Positions 1 to 9,869 of a DNA stretch of 64,000 nucleotides are shown here, piece by piece (within the stretch, counting starts at the first letter, position 1; each line of letters begins with the position of its first letter). This DNA is from Xanthomonas pisi DSM 18956 (GTDB taxonomy: Bacteria; Pseudomonadota; Gammaproteobacteria; Xanthomonadales; Xanthomonadaceae). The stretch lies in contig NZ_JPLE01000015.1 in NCBI RefSeq assembly GCF_001010415.1, forward strand, positions 32,813 to 96,812. The letters run 5' to 3'. A program made the position numbers and the translations under genes. The notes beneath the pieces are model-generated. The model saw nothing but the letters and a program-made list of their open reading frames with translations. It was not told where the DNA came from and made no database searches.

Positions 1-1
1 T

Positions 2-652
2 TGCTCGATCCACGGCCCGACCCGGATCGGCCGCAACAACCGGTTCATCGGTCATGCCGCAATCGGCGGGGAACCGCAGGACAAGAAGTACGCCGGCGAG
101 CGCACCGAACTGGTGATCGGGCACGGCAACGTGATCCGCGAATTCGTCACCATCAACCGCGGCACCGGTGGCGGCGGTGGCATCACCGTGGTCGGCGACG
201 ACAACTGGATGCTGGCCTACACGCACGTGGCGCACGACTGCCATGTCGGCAACCACTGCGTGTTCTCCAACAACACCACCCTGGCCGGCCACGTCACCGT
301 GGGCGACTACGTGATCATCAGCGGCTTTGCCGGCGCGCATCAGTTCTGCCGCATCGGCGCGCACGCGTTCCTGGGCATGGGCGCGCTGACCAACGGCGAC
401 GTGCCGCCGTTCACCATGGTCGGCAGCGAGTCGCTGGGCCGCCCGCGCGGCATCAACAGCGAAGGCCTCAAGCGCCGCGGCTTCGATGCCGAACGCATCA
501 CCGCGATCAAGCGCGCCTACCGCACGCTGTACGTCGCCGGCCTGCCGCTGGCAGACGCCAAGGCGCAGCTGGCCGAACAGGCCAAGGACAGCGACGATGT
601 CCGCGGCATGCTCGAGTTCATCGAAGCGGCGGAACGGCCGTTGTTGCGATGA
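2..652 (+). CDS. lpxA: UDP-N-acetylglucosamine acyltransferase LpxA (5'-truncated)
   Basis: LpxA transfers a 3-hydroxyacyl group from acyl-ACP to UDP-GlcNAc, the first step of lipid A synthesis in the cytoplasm. The 216 visible residues lack roughly the first 45 of the usual ~260, because the gene enters from the window edge. The left-handed beta-helix hexapeptide repeats are visible, and [10 protein letters not shown] carries the conserved catalytic histidine region of the family. The C-terminal helical part runs to LLR. The stop TGA overlaps a candidate ATG of lpxB (ATGA), which indicates translational coupling in the usual fabZ-lpxA-lpxB operon. The family call is certain; only the start is unseen. 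Confidence 0.96.
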   Translation, partial: CSIHGPTRIGRNNRFIGHAAIGGEPQDKKYAGERTELVIGHGNVIREFVTINRGTGGGGGITVVGDDNWMLAYTHVAHDCHVGNHCVFSNNTTLAGHVTVGDYVIISGFAGAHQFCRIGAHAFLGMGALTNGDVPPFTMVGSESLGRPRGINSEGLKRRGFDAERITAIKRAYRTLYVAGLPLADAKAQLAEQAKDSDDVRGMLEFIEAAERPLLR

Positions 653-1953
653 CGGCCGGGATTCGGGATTCGGGATTGGGGATGCAAAGCGTCCACACCA
701 CACCGGGCGAAGTCGTGCATGACGCGCTAGCCAATCCCCAATCCCCAATCCCCAATCTCCGCGCCCCACGCATCGCCCTGATCGCCGGCGAAGCCTCCGG
801 CGACATCCTGGGGGCCGGGCTGATTGCGCAGTTGCGGCTGCGCTATCCCGATGCGGAATTCGTGGGTATCGGCGGCGATGCAATGCGCGGTGCCGGCTGC
901 CAGACATGGTTCGATGCCAGCGAGCTGGCGGTGATGGGGCTGACCGAAGTGCTGCAGCACCTGCCGCGGCTGTTGAAGCTGCGCCGCGCCTTCCGCGAGC
1001 GGGTGCTGGCGTGGAAGCCGGACGTGTTCATCGGCATCGATGCGCCGGATTTCAATCTGCCGGTCGAGCGCTGGCTCAAGCAGCGCGGCGTGCGCACCGT
1101 GCATTACGTCAGCCCGTCGGTCTGGGCATGGCGCGAAAAACGTGCCGAGAAGATCGGCGCCAGCGCCGACCTGGTGCTGTGCCTGTTTCCGATGGAGCCG
1201 CCGATCTACGCCAGACACGGCGTGGACGCGCGCTTCGTCGGCCACCCGATGGCCGACGACATCGCCTACAAGGCCGACCGCGAGGCGGCCCGCGCGACCC
1301 TGGGCATCTCCGCCTCCAGCACCGTGCTGGCGGTGCTGCCGGGCAGCCGGCACGGCGAGATCAGCAAGCTGGGCGACACCTTTTTCCAGGCCGCCTGGCT
1401 GGTCTCCGAGCACCTGCCCAACCTGCATGTGCTGGTACCCGCGGCCAACCCGGGCTGCAAGCAACTGCTGGCCGAGCAGCTATCGCGCAGTTCGTTGCCG
1501 GTGATGCGCTCGCATCTGCTCGACGGCCAGGCGCGTACCGCGATGCTGGCCGCCGACGTGGTGCTGCTGGCGTCGGGTACCGCCACGCTGGAGGCGATGC
1601 TGGTCAAGCGACCGATGGTGGTCGGCTACAAGGTCGCGCCGCTGACCTACCGCATCGTCAGGACGCTGGGCCTGCTCAAGGTCAACCGCTACGCGCTGCC
1701 CAACATCCTGGCCAACGACGACCTCGCCCCGGAGCTGATGCAGGACGACTGCACCCCGGAGCGGCTATGCGTGGCGCTGCTGGACTGGTTCAAACACCCG
1801 GAAAAGGTCGCCGCCCTGCAACCGCGCTACCTCGCCCTGCACGCCGAGCTGCGCCGCGATGCGTCGGCGCGTGCGGCCGATGCGGTGGCCGGGCTGCTGG
1901 AGGGCCGGGATTCGGGAGTGGGGATTGGGGATTCGTCAGGGGCAAAAGCGTGA
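649..1953 (+). CDS. lpxB: Lipid-A-disaccharide synthase LpxB
   Basis: LpxB condenses UDP-2,3-diacylglucosamine with lipid X to form the lipid A disaccharide on the inner face of the membrane. GEASGD near the N-terminus, PSVWAWR in the middle and FVGHPM are signature stretches. The start is ambiguous. ATG 649 overlaps the lpxA stop, but residues 4-40 are encoded by an inverted repeat (GGGATTCGGG arm, then CCAATCCCC arm) and do not look like family sequence. ATG 682 and GTG 715 are in-frame alternatives, and conserved sequence starts only at about codon 41 ([13 protein letters not shown]). The C-terminal tail ([11 protein letters not shown]) is likewise repeat-encoded. The TGA overlaps the GTG of rnhB. 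Confidence 0.95.
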   Translation: MTAGIRDSGLGMQSVHTTPGEVVHDALANPQSPIPNLRAPRIALIAGEASGDILGAGLIAQLRLRYPDAEFVGIGGDAMRGAGCQTWFDASELAVMGLTEVLQHLPRLLKLRRAFRERVLAWKPDVFIGIDAPDFNLPVERWLKQRGVRTVHYVSPSVWAWREKRAEKIGASADLVLCLFPMEPPIYARHGVDARFVGHPMADDIAYKADREAARATLGISASSTVLAVLPGSRHGEISKLGDTFFQAAWLVSEHLPNLHVLVPAANPGCKQLLAEQLSRSSLPVMRSHLLDGQARTAMLAADVVLLASGTATLEAMLVKRPMVVGYKVAPLTYRIVRTLGLLKVNRYALPNILANDDLAPELMQDDCTPERLCVALLDWFKHPEKVAALQPRYLALHAELRRDASARAADAVAGLLEGRDSGVGIGDSSGAKA

Positions 1954-2687
1954 AGATCATTGCTTCGGGCACCCAAGCCGATAGCGCCAGCGCCGAGGCG
2001 CGCCAGTCGCCCTTGTTTGGCCAATCCCAAATCCCGAATGCCGAATCCCGGCGTTTGATCGCCGGTGTCGACGAAGCCGGTCGCGGTCCGCTCGCCGGGC
2101 CGGTGGCGGTCGCTGCAGTGGTGTTCGATCCTGCCAAGCCGCGCATCAACGGGCTGGACGATTCCAAGCAACTGACCGCGCAGCGCCGCGAGCAGCTGTA
2201 CGCGCGCATCGTCGAGCGGGCGCTGGCGTGGTCGGTGGTGTTGATCGACAGCGAGGAGATCGACCGCATCAACATCTACCAGGCCACCATGCTCGGCATG
2301 CGGCGGGCGGTGGAAGGCGTGGCGCATGTGGCCGGGTTTGCGCGCATCGACGGCAACCGGGTGCCCAAGGGCCTGCCCTGCCCGGCCGAGGCCTTGGTCG
2401 GCGGCGATGCGCTGGACCGCGCCATCATGGCCGCCTCGATCGTGGCCAAGGTCACCCGCGACCGGCTGATGCACGCCCTGCACGTCCAGCACCCGGAATA
2501 CCGCTTCGATCAGCACAAGGGCTACGCCACGCCGGTGCATCTGGCCGCGCTGCGCAGCCACGGACCGTGCCCGCAGCACCGCCGCAGCTTCGCGCCGGTA
2601 CGGATGGCGCTGGAAGGCCGGAACCCGGTACCGGTGACCGAAGACGGGGAACAGCTGCAGGTCGTGCAGTTCGCCGCGCCGCTTTGA
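1950..2687 (+). CDS. rnhB: Ribonuclease HII
   Basis: RNase HII cleaves RNA in RNA-DNA hybrids and excises misincorporated ribonucleotides. The motif [14 protein letters not shown] contains the adjacent Asp-Glu metal ligands, and DG in ARIDGNRVP and the [13 protein letters not shown] helix are typical of the family. The GTG start at 1950 overlaps the lpxB stop (GTGA). The first ~33 residues precede the conserved core ([10 protein letters not shown]), and part of them ([10 protein letters not shown]) comes from a CCCAATCCC-type repeat arm, so the functional N-terminus is probably shorter or disordered. At 245 residues it is slightly longer than typical RNase HII (~200), consistent with that extension. 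Confidence 0.94.
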   Translation: MKIIASGTQADSASAEARQSPLFGQSQIPNAESRRLIAGVDEAGRGPLAGPVAVAAVVFDPAKPRINGLDDSKQLTAQRREQLYARIVERALAWSVVLIDSEEIDRINIYQATMLGMRRAVEGVAHVAGFARIDGNRVPKGLPCPAEALVGGDALDRAIMAASIVAKVTRDRLMHALHVQHPEYRFDQHKGYATPVHLAALRSHGPCPQHRRSFAPVRMALEGRNPVPVTEDGEQLQVVQFAAPL

Positions 2688-3035
2688 GACGCAGAAGGTC
2701 CAAGCAGCCTGGGCATGGCAACCGGCGACGCGTTGCCTGTCGCTGGGCCCACGGGCTCGGCCAGTGGGCGACTGACTGTCGTGGTCGATCCAGGCGCCGG
2801 AAACAGCCGCACAGACTGCCGTTGGCACAGGCCATCGAAGCCACGCAGTGTCTTGTCCGCATCGGTCGGCCGCTGCCGGGAGTGGCGCCGATCGGCTGTC
2901 CAACGCGCCCCGACAAGCGATCCTGGGCGTTTTCCCGGCTCCCGATCCCGAGTCCCCAGCCCCGGCAGCCACCTGTCAAGCCTTGTTCGTCCCCGCCCCC
3001 GCCGGTACCCTGACCGCGCATTATTCCGGTCTCGC
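2688..3035. other. Intergenic stretch upstream of dnaE
   Basis: These 348 bases have no coding frame that I would accept. A degenerate arm of the local GGGATT/AATCCC repeat family lies at about 2938-2968 (CCCGATCCCGAGTCCCC). I see no convincing sigma-70 promoter or terminator here. Confidence 0.4.
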
Positions 3036-6000
3036 ATGTCCACTTCCCGTTTCGTCCATCTGCACGTCCACACCGAGTTCTCGTTGGCGGATTCCACTAT
3101 CCGCGTGCCCGAGAAACCGGATCAGGCTGACCCGAAAAAGGCCAAGCAGGCCAACCTGCTGAGCCGGGCGGTCGAGCTCGACATGCCTTCCCTGGCTGTC
3201 ACCGACCTCAATAACCTGTTCGCGCTGGTCAAGTTCTACAAGGCGGCCGAAGGCGTCGGCATCAAGCCGATCGCCGGCGCCGACGTGATGATCGCCACCC
3301 CGGACATGACGCCCTGGCGCATGACCCTGCTGTGCCGCGACCGCGAGGGCTATCTGAGCCTGTCGCGGCTGCTGACGCGCGCCTGGATGGAAGGCCACCG
3401 CCCCGAAGGCGGCGTGGCGATCCATCCGGAATGGCTGCAGGCCGGGCACGCCAACCTGTTTGCCCTGGCCGGCCGCGACAGCCTGGCGGGCCGTCTGTTT
3501 TCCGAGGGTCGCGCCGACCTGGCCGAGCAACAGCTGGCCGACTGGCAGCGCGTGTTCGGCGATGGCCTGCACCTGGAGCTGACCCGCACCGGGCGCGAGG
3601 GCGAGGAACGCTTCAACCAGTTCGCCCTGCATGCCGCCGGCGTGCGCGGCCTGCCGGTGGTGGCCAGCAACGATGTGCGCTTTCTCTACGCCAGCGACTT
3701 CAACGCGCACGAAGCGCGCGTGTGCATTTCCTCCGGCCGCGTGCTCGACGACCCCAAGCGCCCGCGCGACTACAGCGACCAGCAATACATGAAGTCCAGC
3801 GAGGAGATGGCGGCGCTGTTCGCCGACATCCCCGATGCGATCGACAACACCCACGCGCTGGCGCAGCGCTGCAACATCGAGATGCGCCTGGGCACCTACT
3901 TCCTGCCCGCCTATCCGGTGCCCGAAGACGAGACGCTGGACAGCTGGATCCGCAGCCAGTCGCGCGACGGTCTGGCCGCACGCCTGGAAAAGAGCCCGAT
4001 CGCGCCCGGCAAGACCCGCCAGGACTATGTGGACCGGCTCGAATTCGAGCTGGACACCATCATCAAGATGGGCTTCCCCGGCTACTTCCTGATCGTGGCC
4101 GACTTCATCCAGTGGGGCAAAAATCAAGGCATCCCGATCGGCCCGGGCCGCGGTTCCGGTGCCGGCTCGCTGGTGGCCTGGGCGCTGCAGATCACCGACC
4201 TGGACCCGCTGCCGTACAACCTGCTGTTCGAGCGCTTCTTGAACCCAGAGCGCGTGTCGATGCCCGACTTCGACATCGACTTCTGCATGGATCGCCGCGA
4301 CGAAGTCATCGACTACGTGGCGCGCAAGTACGGCCGCGAGCGGGTCAGCCAGATCATCACCTACGGCACCATGGCCGCCAAGGCGGTGGTGCGCGACGCC
4401 GGGCGCGTGCTCGGCTTCACGTACGGGTTGGTCGACAGCGTCGCCAAGCTGATCCCCAACATCCTGGGCATCACGCTCAAGGATGCGATGGGCGAAGGCA
4501 AGGATTCGGAGATGGCCTCGCCGGACCTGATCCAGCGCTATCAGGTCGAAGACGACGTGCGCGACCTGATGGACCTGGCGCGCCAGCTCGAAGACCTCAC
4601 CCGCAACGCCGGCAAGCATGCCGGCGGCGTGGTGATCGCGCCCGATCCGCTGTCCGAGTTCTGCCCGCTGTTCGCCGAACACGACGAAGACGGGCGCGGC
4701 AAGAATCCGGTCACCCAGTTCGACAAGGACGACGTCGAAGCGGTCGGCCTGGTGAAGTTCGACTTCCTCGGCCTGCGTACGCTGACCATCATCGACTGGG
4801 CGGTCAAGGCGATCAACGTGCGCCACGCGCGCGCCGGCATCGACCCGGTCGACATCACCACCATTCCGCTCGACGACGTGCCCACCTACAAGGGCGTGTT
4901 CGCCTCGGGCAACACCGGTGCGGTGTTCCAGTTCGAATCCTCGGGCATGCGCCGCCTGCTCAAGGACGCGCGCCCGGACCGCTTCGAAGACCTGATCGCG
5001 CTGGTGTCGCTGTACCGCCCCGGCCCGATGGACCTGATCCCGGACTTCAACGCGCGTAAGCACGGCCAGCAGGAGATCGTGTATCCCGATCCGCGCACCG
5101 AAGTCATCCTGAAAGACACCTACGGCATCATGGTGTACCAGGAGCAGGTGATGCAGATGGCGCAGATCGTCGGCGATTATTCGCTGGGCGGCGCCGACCT
5201 GTTGCGCCGCGCGATGGGTAAAAAAGTGCCGGCCGAAATGGCCAAGCACCGCGAAATCTTCCGCGAAGGCGCGGCCAAGGGCGGAGTGAGCGCGGCCAAG
5301 GCCGACGAAATCTTCGACCTGATGGAGAAGTTCGCCGGCTACGGCTTCAACAAGTCGCACGCCGCCGCCTACGCCCTGGTCAGCTACCAGACCGCCTGGC
5401 TGAAGCGACATTATCCGGCCGAATTCATGGCCGCGACCTTGTCCTCGGACATGGACAACACCGACAAGGTGGTCGGCTTTCTCGATGAGGTGCGCAACCT
5501 CGGCCTCACCGTCAAGCCGCCGCGGGTCAACGAATCTGCCTACATGTTCGAGGCCGCCAGCCCGGACACGATTCAATACGGCCTGGGCGCGATCAAGGGC
5601 GTCGGCCAGGGCGCCTGCGAGGCGATCGTCGAGGAACGCCAGCGCGGCGGCCCCTACACCACGCTGCTGGATTTCTGCACGCGTGTGGGCACCGCAAAGC
5701 TCAACCGCCGCACGCTGGAAGCGATGATCAATGCCGGCGCGATGGATGGGCTGGGCAAGAATCGCGCCTCGCTGATGCTGCAATTGCCGGAAGTGATGAA
5801 GGCCACCGAGCAGATGGCGCGCGAACGCGCCTCGGGGCAGAACTCGCTGTTCGGCGGGCCGGACCCCAGCGCGCCGGCGATGCGCCTGGACCTGCCCGAA
5901 AGCAAGGAATGGCCGCTGGGCCAGTTGCTCACCGGCGAGCGCGAAACGCTGGGCTTTTACCTCAGCGGCCACCCGTTCGACCCGCATCGCGACGAAGTGC

Positions 6001-6623
6001 GCGAGCTGGTCGGCTGCGACCTGGGCGCGCTGGAAAAGATCCTGGCCTCGCAACAACGCGGCGGCGGCGGCGGTGGCGATGGCGAAAAACGCGCCTGGCG
6101 CCCGGAGGTCAGCGCCATCCTGGCCGGCCAGGTGATCGGCGTACGCCGCAAGGGCGACAGCCAGGTGTTCGTGCAGCTCGAAGACGGACGCGGGCGGGTG
6201 GAATGCAGTGCGTTCTCCGATGCCATGGCCGAGTTCGGGCATCTGCTGACCCGCGACCGCATCCTGATCGTCAAGGGTGGCCTGCGCGAGGATGAATTCA
6301 ACGGCGGCTACAGCCTGCGCATCCGCCAGTGCTGGGACTACGAACAGATCTGCGCCGAGCATGCGCAACGCCTGTCGCTGCGCCTGGACCTGCGCGAGAA
6401 GCAGGCCTTCAAGCGCATCGACGCGTTGCTGGCCAAGCACCGCCCCGGCAAGACGCCGCTGCGCCTGGACCTGCTGCTGCGCGCGCCCAGCGGCGGCGTG
6501 GCCGGCATGCTCGACCTCAACGGCAGCCACTCGGTGCGCATCGACCAGCACCTGATGGACAGCCTGCGCGCCGACCCGGCGGTGCGGACCCTGAAGATCA
6601 AGTACAGCCCTCCGTGGGCGTGA
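3036..6623 (+). CDS. dnaE: DNA polymerase III subunit alpha
   Basis: This is the replicative polymerase catalytic subunit, 1195 residues, the usual length for proteobacterial DnaE. The N-terminal PHP domain begins with HLHVHTEFS. The nucleotide-binding glycine-rich GPGRGSGAG lies near residue 370. The catalytic aspartates lie in PDFDIDF near residue 410 and in KFDFLGLRTL near residue 575. A helix-hairpin-helix region and an OB fold follow toward the C-terminus, with a short glycine run (GGGGGGDGEK) before the OB fold. The ATG at 3036 was chosen because it directly precedes the conserved PHP start; the open frame continues upstream without conserved sequence. It stands alone between rnhB and accA, a known xanthomonad gene order. 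Confidence 0.98.
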   Translation: MSTSRFVHLHVHTEFSLADSTIRVPEKPDQADPKKAKQANLLSRAVELDMPSLAVTDLNNLFALVKFYKAAEGVGIKPIAGADVMIATPDMTPWRMTLLCRDREGYLSLSRLLTRAWMEGHRPEGGVAIHPEWLQAGHANLFALAGRDSLAGRLFSEGRADLAEQQLADWQRVFGDGLHLELTRTGREGEERFNQFALHAAGVRGLPVVASNDVRFLYASDFNAHEARVCISSGRVLDDPKRPRDYSDQQYMKSSEEMAALFADIPDAIDNTHALAQRCNIEMRLGTYFLPAYPVPEDETLDSWIRSQSRDGLAARLEKSPIAPGKTRQDYVDRLEFELDTIIKMGFPGYFLIVADFIQWGKNQGIPIGPGRGSGAGSLVAWALQITDLDPLPYNLLFERFLNPERVSMPDFDIDFCMDRRDEVIDYVARKYGRERVSQIITYGTMAAKAVVRDAGRVLGFTYGLVDSVAKLIPNILGITLKDAMGEGKDSEMASPDLIQRYQVEDDVRDLMDLARQLEDLTRNAGKHAGGVVIAPDPLSEFCPLFAEHDEDGRGKNPVTQFDKDDVEAVGLVKFDFLGLRTLTIIDWAVKAINVRHARAGIDPVDITTIPLDDVPTYKGVFASGNTGAVFQFESSGMRRLLKDARPDRFEDLIALVSLYRPGPMDLIPDFNARKHGQQEIVYPDPRTEVILKDTYGIMVYQEQVMQMAQIVGDYSLGGADLLRRAMGKKVPAEMAKHREIFREGAAKGGVSAAKADEIFDLMEKFAGYGFNKSHAAAYALVSYQTAWLKRHYPAEFMAATLSSDMDNTDKVVGFLDEVRNLGLTVKPPRVNESAYMFEAASPDTIQYGLGAIKGVGQGACEAIVEERQRGGPYTTLLDFCTRVGTAKLNRRTLEAMINAGAMDGLGKNRASLMLQLPEVMKATEQMARERASGQNSLFGGPDPSAPAMRLDLPESKEWPLGQLLTGERETLGFYLSGHPFDPHRDEVRELVGCDLGALEKILASQQRGGGGGGDGEKRAWRPEVSAILAGQVIGVRRKGDSQVFVQLEDGRGRVECSAFSDAMAEFGHLLTRDRILIVKGGLREDEFNGGYSLRIRQCWDYEQICAEHAQRLSLRLDLREKQAFKRIDALLAKHRPGKTPLRLDLLLRAPSGGVAGMLDLNGSHSVRIDQHLMDSLRADPAVRTLKIKYSPPWA

Positions 6624-6624
6624 G

Positions 6625-6737
6625 GGGCCGGGATTGGGGCATTCGGGAGTGGGGATTTGCAACGGCGGTCTACCGGCACGTCGAAGCCTCGATAGTGCTC
6701 TTGCGAATCCCGAATCCCGAATCTCCAATCCCTGCCG
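6625..6737. repeat. Inverted-repeat hairpin, GGGATT family (dnaE-accA)
   Basis: The left arm at 6625-6660 (GGGATTGGGG, CATTCGGGAGTGGGG) is complementary to the right arm at 6702-6737 (GCGAATCCCGAATCCC, TCTCCAATCCC), with a loop of about 40 nt. It belongs to the same family as the elements at 656, 1908, 13283, 29319 and 31660. It starts directly after the dnaE stop and could act as a transcript-end structure. No T tract follows. Confidence 0.8.
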
Positions 6738-6814
6738 TGCATCCGAACGGCCCCGTACGGGCCGAAGGCAGCGCTTCCGCTACACTCCCCGCCTTACGTT
6801 GACGACGCCATTGC

Positions 6815-7774
6815 ATGAATCCTAACTACCTCGACTTCGAGCAACCCATCGCCGATCTGGAAGCCAAGATCCAGGAACTGCGCAACGCCAGTACCGGCCC
6901 TGCGGTCAACGTGGAGACCGAGGTGCGGGCGCTGCGCGACAAGGCACGCGTGCGCACCGCACAGATCTTCCGCGACCTGTCTTCGTGGCAGATCTCGCAG
7001 CTGGCGCGCCACCCGCAGCGCCCGTACACGCTGGACTACATCAACACCATCTGCGACCAATTCCAGGAGCTGGCCGGCGACCGCGCCTATGCCGACGACA
7101 AGGCCATCGTCGGTGGCCTGGGCCGCATCGACGGCCGCCCGGTGGTCATCATCGGCCACCAGAAGGGCCGCGATACCAAGACCAAGGTGGCGCGCAACTT
7201 CGGCATGCCGCGCCCGGAGGGCTACCGCAAGGCGCTGCGCCTGATGAAGCTGGCCGAGCGCTTCCGGCTGCCGTTGCTGACCTTCATCGATACCCCCGGC
7301 GCCTACCCGGGCATCGGCGCCGAAGAACGCGGCCAGTCCGAGGCGATCGCGCGCAACCTGCTGGAAATGGCAGAGCTGAAGGTCCCGGTGATCTGCACCG
7401 TGATCGGCGAAGGCGGCTCCGGCGGCGCGCTGGCGATCGGCGTGGGCGACCGCACCTTGATGCTGGAATACGGCACCTACTCGGTGATTTCGCCCGAAGG
7501 CTGCGCCTCGATCCTGTGGAAGGACGCGGCCAAGGCCAAGGACGCCGCCGAACAGCTCGGCCTGACCGCCAGGCGACTCAAGGGCCTGGGCCTGGTCGAC
7601 AAGGTGATCCGCGAACCCACCGGCGGCGCACACCGCAACCCCGAGCAGATGGGCAAGCGGCTGAAAGCGGTGCTGCTCAACGAGCTCGGCGCGCTGGAGA
7701 AAATCCCGGTCGAAGCGCTGCTGCAGCAGCGTTACGAGCGCCTGCGCAGCTACGGTGCCTACGAAGGAAACTGA
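6815..7774 (+). CDS. accA: Acetyl-CoA carboxylase carboxyltransferase subunit alpha
   Basis: AccA, with AccD, moves the carboxyl group from biotin-AccB to acetyl-CoA, the committed step of fatty acid synthesis. The 319 residues match the family length. [18 protein letters not shown] and [15 protein letters not shown] are signature crotonase-fold stretches. The N-terminal helical segment ([17 protein letters not shown]) is typical, which supports ATG 6815. A perfect 8-bp stem follows the stop at 7782-7800. It is monocistronic here, between dnaE and a TPR protein, as in other xanthomonads. Confidence 0.98.
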   Translation: MNPNYLDFEQPIADLEAKIQELRNASTGPAVNVETEVRALRDKARVRTAQIFRDLSSWQISQLARHPQRPYTLDYINTICDQFQELAGDRAYADDKAIVGGLGRIDGRPVVIIGHQKGRDTKTKVARNFGMPRPEGYRKALRLMKLAERFRLPLLTFIDTPGAYPGIGAEERGQSEAIARNLLEMAELKVPVICTVIGEGGSGGALAIGVGDRTLMLEYGTYSVISPEGCASILWKDAAKAKDAAEQLGLTARRLKGLGLVDKVIREPTGGAHRNPEQMGKRLKAVLLNELGALEKIPVEALLQQRYERLRSYGAYEGN

Positions 7775-7781
7775 ATCCTGC

Positions 7782-7800
7782 GGCTCCGCCTGGCGGAGCC
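7782..7800 (+). terminator. Hairpin after accA
   Basis: GGCTCCGC and GCGGAGCC form a perfect 8-bp stem around a 3-nt loop, 7 nt after the accA stop. No T tract follows, so it may be an mRNA 3'-end stabiliser or attenuator rather than a true rho-independent terminator. Confidence 0.4.
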
Positions 7801-7838
7801 CCGAGGAACTTGCACCAGGGACAAGGACTCCTACCGGC

Positions 7839-8594
7839 ATGAGCCCCCTCATTCTTCTGTCGATCGTGTTGCAAATCGCCTGCTGCGTGCATGTCGTGCG
7901 CAGCGGACGGCCGCTGTACTGGATCCTGATCCTGCTGACATTTTCGTATCTGGCGGTGTTGATCTACGCCTTTGTCGCCGTCATCCCGGACATGCGTAAC
8001 GACCCGACCGCACGCCGCGGCCTGCAGCGCGTGCGCCGGACGCTGGACCCGCAGCGCGACCAGCGCGATGCCGCACGCAAACTGGATGTCTCCGACACTC
8101 CGGAAAACCGCCGCCAGCTGGCCCGCACCCTGCTCGAACAGCGCAACTATGCGCAGGCCGCCGAGGTCTACGAAGGCGCCTTGCGCGGGCTGTATCGCGA
8201 CGACCCGGACCTGATGCTGGGGCTGGCACAGGCGCAGTTCGGTCTTGGCAATGCCGCGCAGGCACGCCAGACCCTGGATGCCTTGATCGCCGCAAACCCC
8301 AGCTTCCGCTCGCATGACGGGCATCTGCTGTACGCGCGTGCGGTGGAAAGCAGCGGCACCATCGAAGAAGCGCTGCACGAATACCAGACGCTGGTGCAGG
8401 GCTATCCTGGCGAAGAGGCACGCGTGCGCTATGCGCAGTTATTGCAACGCGCTGCGCGTCCGGGGGAAGCCAGGGCCGTGTTCGACCAGGTGGTGCGTCG
8501 CGCCGCCGCTTCGCCCAAGCATTACCAGCGCGAGCAACGCGGCTGGATCGATCAGGCGCGCAAGGGCCTACGCGACTTGGATTCGATCGCCTGA
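7839..8594 (+). CDS. Membrane-anchored TPR protein, function unknown
   Basis: A 251-residue protein with two N-terminal hydrophobic helices (about residues 2-18 and 26-48) followed by a soluble helical region. The repeat-like segments ENRRQLARTLLEQRNYAQAAEVYEGAL, DLMLGLAQAQFGLGNAAQARQTL and ARLRYAQ-type stretches near the C-terminus look like divergent tetratricopeptide repeats. Such proteins usually scaffold protein-protein contacts at the inner membrane. ATG 7839 has an AAGGA-type site about 10 nt upstream; an in-frame ATG at 7755 would overlap accA and is less likely. It resembles the uncharacterised divergent-TPR family COG4700, and I cannot assign a pathway. Confidence 0.8.
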   Translation: MSPLILLSIVLQIACCVHVVRSGRPLYWILILLTFSYLAVLIYAFVAVIPDMRNDPTARRGLQRVRRTLDPQRDQRDAARKLDVSDTPENRRQLARTLLEQRNYAQAAEVYEGALRGLYRDDPDLMLGLAQAQFGLGNAAQARQTLDALIAANPSFRSHDGHLLYARAVESSGTIEEALHEYQTLVQGYPGEEARVRYAQLLQRAARPGEARAVFDQVVRRAAASPKHYQREQRGWIDQARKGLRDLDSIA

Positions 8595-8704
8595 GTCAGG
8601 CCGGGGTCTGCGCCATCTGCGCAAATCTGCTCCTTCCCACGCACTGGCGCCATGCGGCGACAGCGAACAGCGCTCCATGCAGCGACCGCACCGGAGTGGC
8701 GCGC

Positions 8705-8737
8705 GCCGACAAGGCGACGCTGCGCCGCCTTGTCGGC
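8705..8737. terminator. Hairpin between convergent TPR and hemJ genes
   Basis: GCCGACAAGGCG (8705-8716) pairs perfectly with CGCCTTGTCGGC (8726-8737), giving a 12-bp stem with a 9-nt loop. It lies between two convergent genes and could end both transcripts. There is no T tract on either side, so the role is inferred from position. Confidence 0.45.
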
Positions 8738-8745
8738 ATCACGGC

Positions 8746-9192
8746 TTAAAAAGGCTTGGCCAGCACCAGCCAGATCACGCCGACCAGCAGGATCACCGGC
8801 ACCTCGTTGAACAAGCGCAACGCCCGTCCGCTCGGGACCGCGCGGCCCTGGTCCACGCCCTTCAACCAGCGCCCGGCCACGATGTAGTGCGCCAGGATCA
8901 AGGCCACCGCCAACAGCTTGGCGTGCAGCCAGCCGCCGGTCACCATCGTCGGGAAGTCGGGGATCACGCGATAGCCTTGCCATAGCACCGCTCCCAGCAG
9001 CAGCGCCAGACCGAGCATGCTGTGGCCGAACGTGTAGAGGCGGCGGCCCATCAGCACCAGCCGCGCACGCACGGACGGCTCGCTGCCGGCTTCGGCGATA
9101 TTGACCAGAATGCGCGGCAGATAGAACACCGCCGCCATCCAGGCGATCACGAACAGCAAATGGAAGGTCTTGATCCACAAATACAGGGTCAT
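8746..9192 (-). CDS. hemJ: HemJ-like protoporphyrinogen IX oxidase / CopD-family membrane protein
   Basis: A 148-residue membrane protein with four hydrophobic helices. FHLLFVIAWMAAVFYLPRI and GGWLHAKLLAVALILAHYI are characteristic of the HemJ (UPF0093) family. That family oxidises protoporphyrinogen IX to protoporphyrin IX in heme synthesis in many bacteria lacking HemG or HemY. The conserved N-terminal His (near residue 11) and the Arg in LPRI match the family. The broader CopD/copper-resistance annotation is an alternative, because the families are related. It is divergent from the methyltransferase at 9267 and convergent with the TPR gene. Confidence 0.8.
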   Translation of the reverse strand: MTLYLWIKTFHLLFVIAWMAAVFYLPRILVNIAEAGSEPSVRARLVLMGRRLYTFGHSMLGLALLLGAVLWQGYRVIPDFPTMVTGGWLHAKLLAVALILAHYIVAGRWLKGVDQGRAVPSGRALRLFNEVPVILLVGVIWLVLAKPF

Positions 9193-9266
9193 GCGCTGGC
9201 TCCGCTGGCTCGCGTAGGATGGCCCGCATTTTCACCTATCCGCGCACGCGAAAGCAGCTGAGCCCC

Positions 9267-9869
9267 ATGCAGCAGTCAGACGAAAAACAGTACGACGCCC
9301 AGTATTTCCGCCGCTGGTACCGCGATGCGGGGTTGGCCGACCCCGCCCGCCTGCGACGCAAGGTCGCACTCGCCGTCGCACAGGCCGAGTACTACCTGGA
9401 GCGACCGATCCGCAGCGTGCTGGATATCGGCTGCGGCGAAGCTGCCTGGCGCGCGCCCTTGTTGGCGCTGCGGCCCAAGCTCAGTTACCTGGGCTTCGAC
9501 AGCAGCGCGTACGCCGTGCAGCGCTACGGACGCAGCCGTCAGATCCACCCTGCCCGCTTCGGCGATTTCGCCTGGCTGCGCCCCGGCGCACCGGTGGACC
9601 TGTTGATCTGCTCGGACGTGCTGCATTACGTGCCAACGCGTGAATTCAACCAGGGCCTGCCGGGGCTGGCGGAGATGTGTGCGGGCGTGGCGTTTCTGGA
9701 GACCTTTGCGCAGGAAGATGCATTCGAAGGCGACCACGACGGCTTTCAGCCACGCCCCGCACGCTGGTACCGCAAGCGCTTTGCCAGCGTCGGATTCGCG
9801 GCGTTGGGGTCGCACTGCTGGTTGTCGCCGCAGCTGGCTGGTGAGGCATCGGCGCTGGAGCGCGGTTGA
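9267..9869 (+). CDS. Class I SAM-dependent methyltransferase
   Basis: A 200-residue protein with a Rossmann-like methyltransferase core. VLDIGCGEAAWRAPLLAL is motif I (SAM binding), YLGFDSSAYAV is the acidic-residue strand and DLLICSDVLHYV is motif IV. The N-terminus (YDAQYFRRWYRD) and C-terminal HCWLSP are less conserved, so the substrate cannot be named. ATG 9267 was chosen over an upstream ATG at 9219, because the extra residues (ARIFTYPRTRKQ) look non-conserved and there is only a short spacer from divergent hemJ. A highly repetitive region follows. Confidence 0.82.
   Translation: MQQSDEKQYDAQYFRRWYRDAGLADPARLRRKVALAVAQAEYYLERPIRSVLDIGCGEAAWRAPLLALRPKLSYLGFDSSAYAVQRYGRSRQIHPARFGDFAWLRPGAPVDLLICSDVLHYVPTREFNQGLPGLAEMCAGVAFLETFAQEDAFEGDHDGFQPRPARWYRKRFASVGFAALGSHCWLSPQLAGEASALERG

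Noticed and set aside
3021..6728. 1235-codon frame opposite dnaE
   Set aside because: Compositionally biased antisense frame of a certain gene; no family features.
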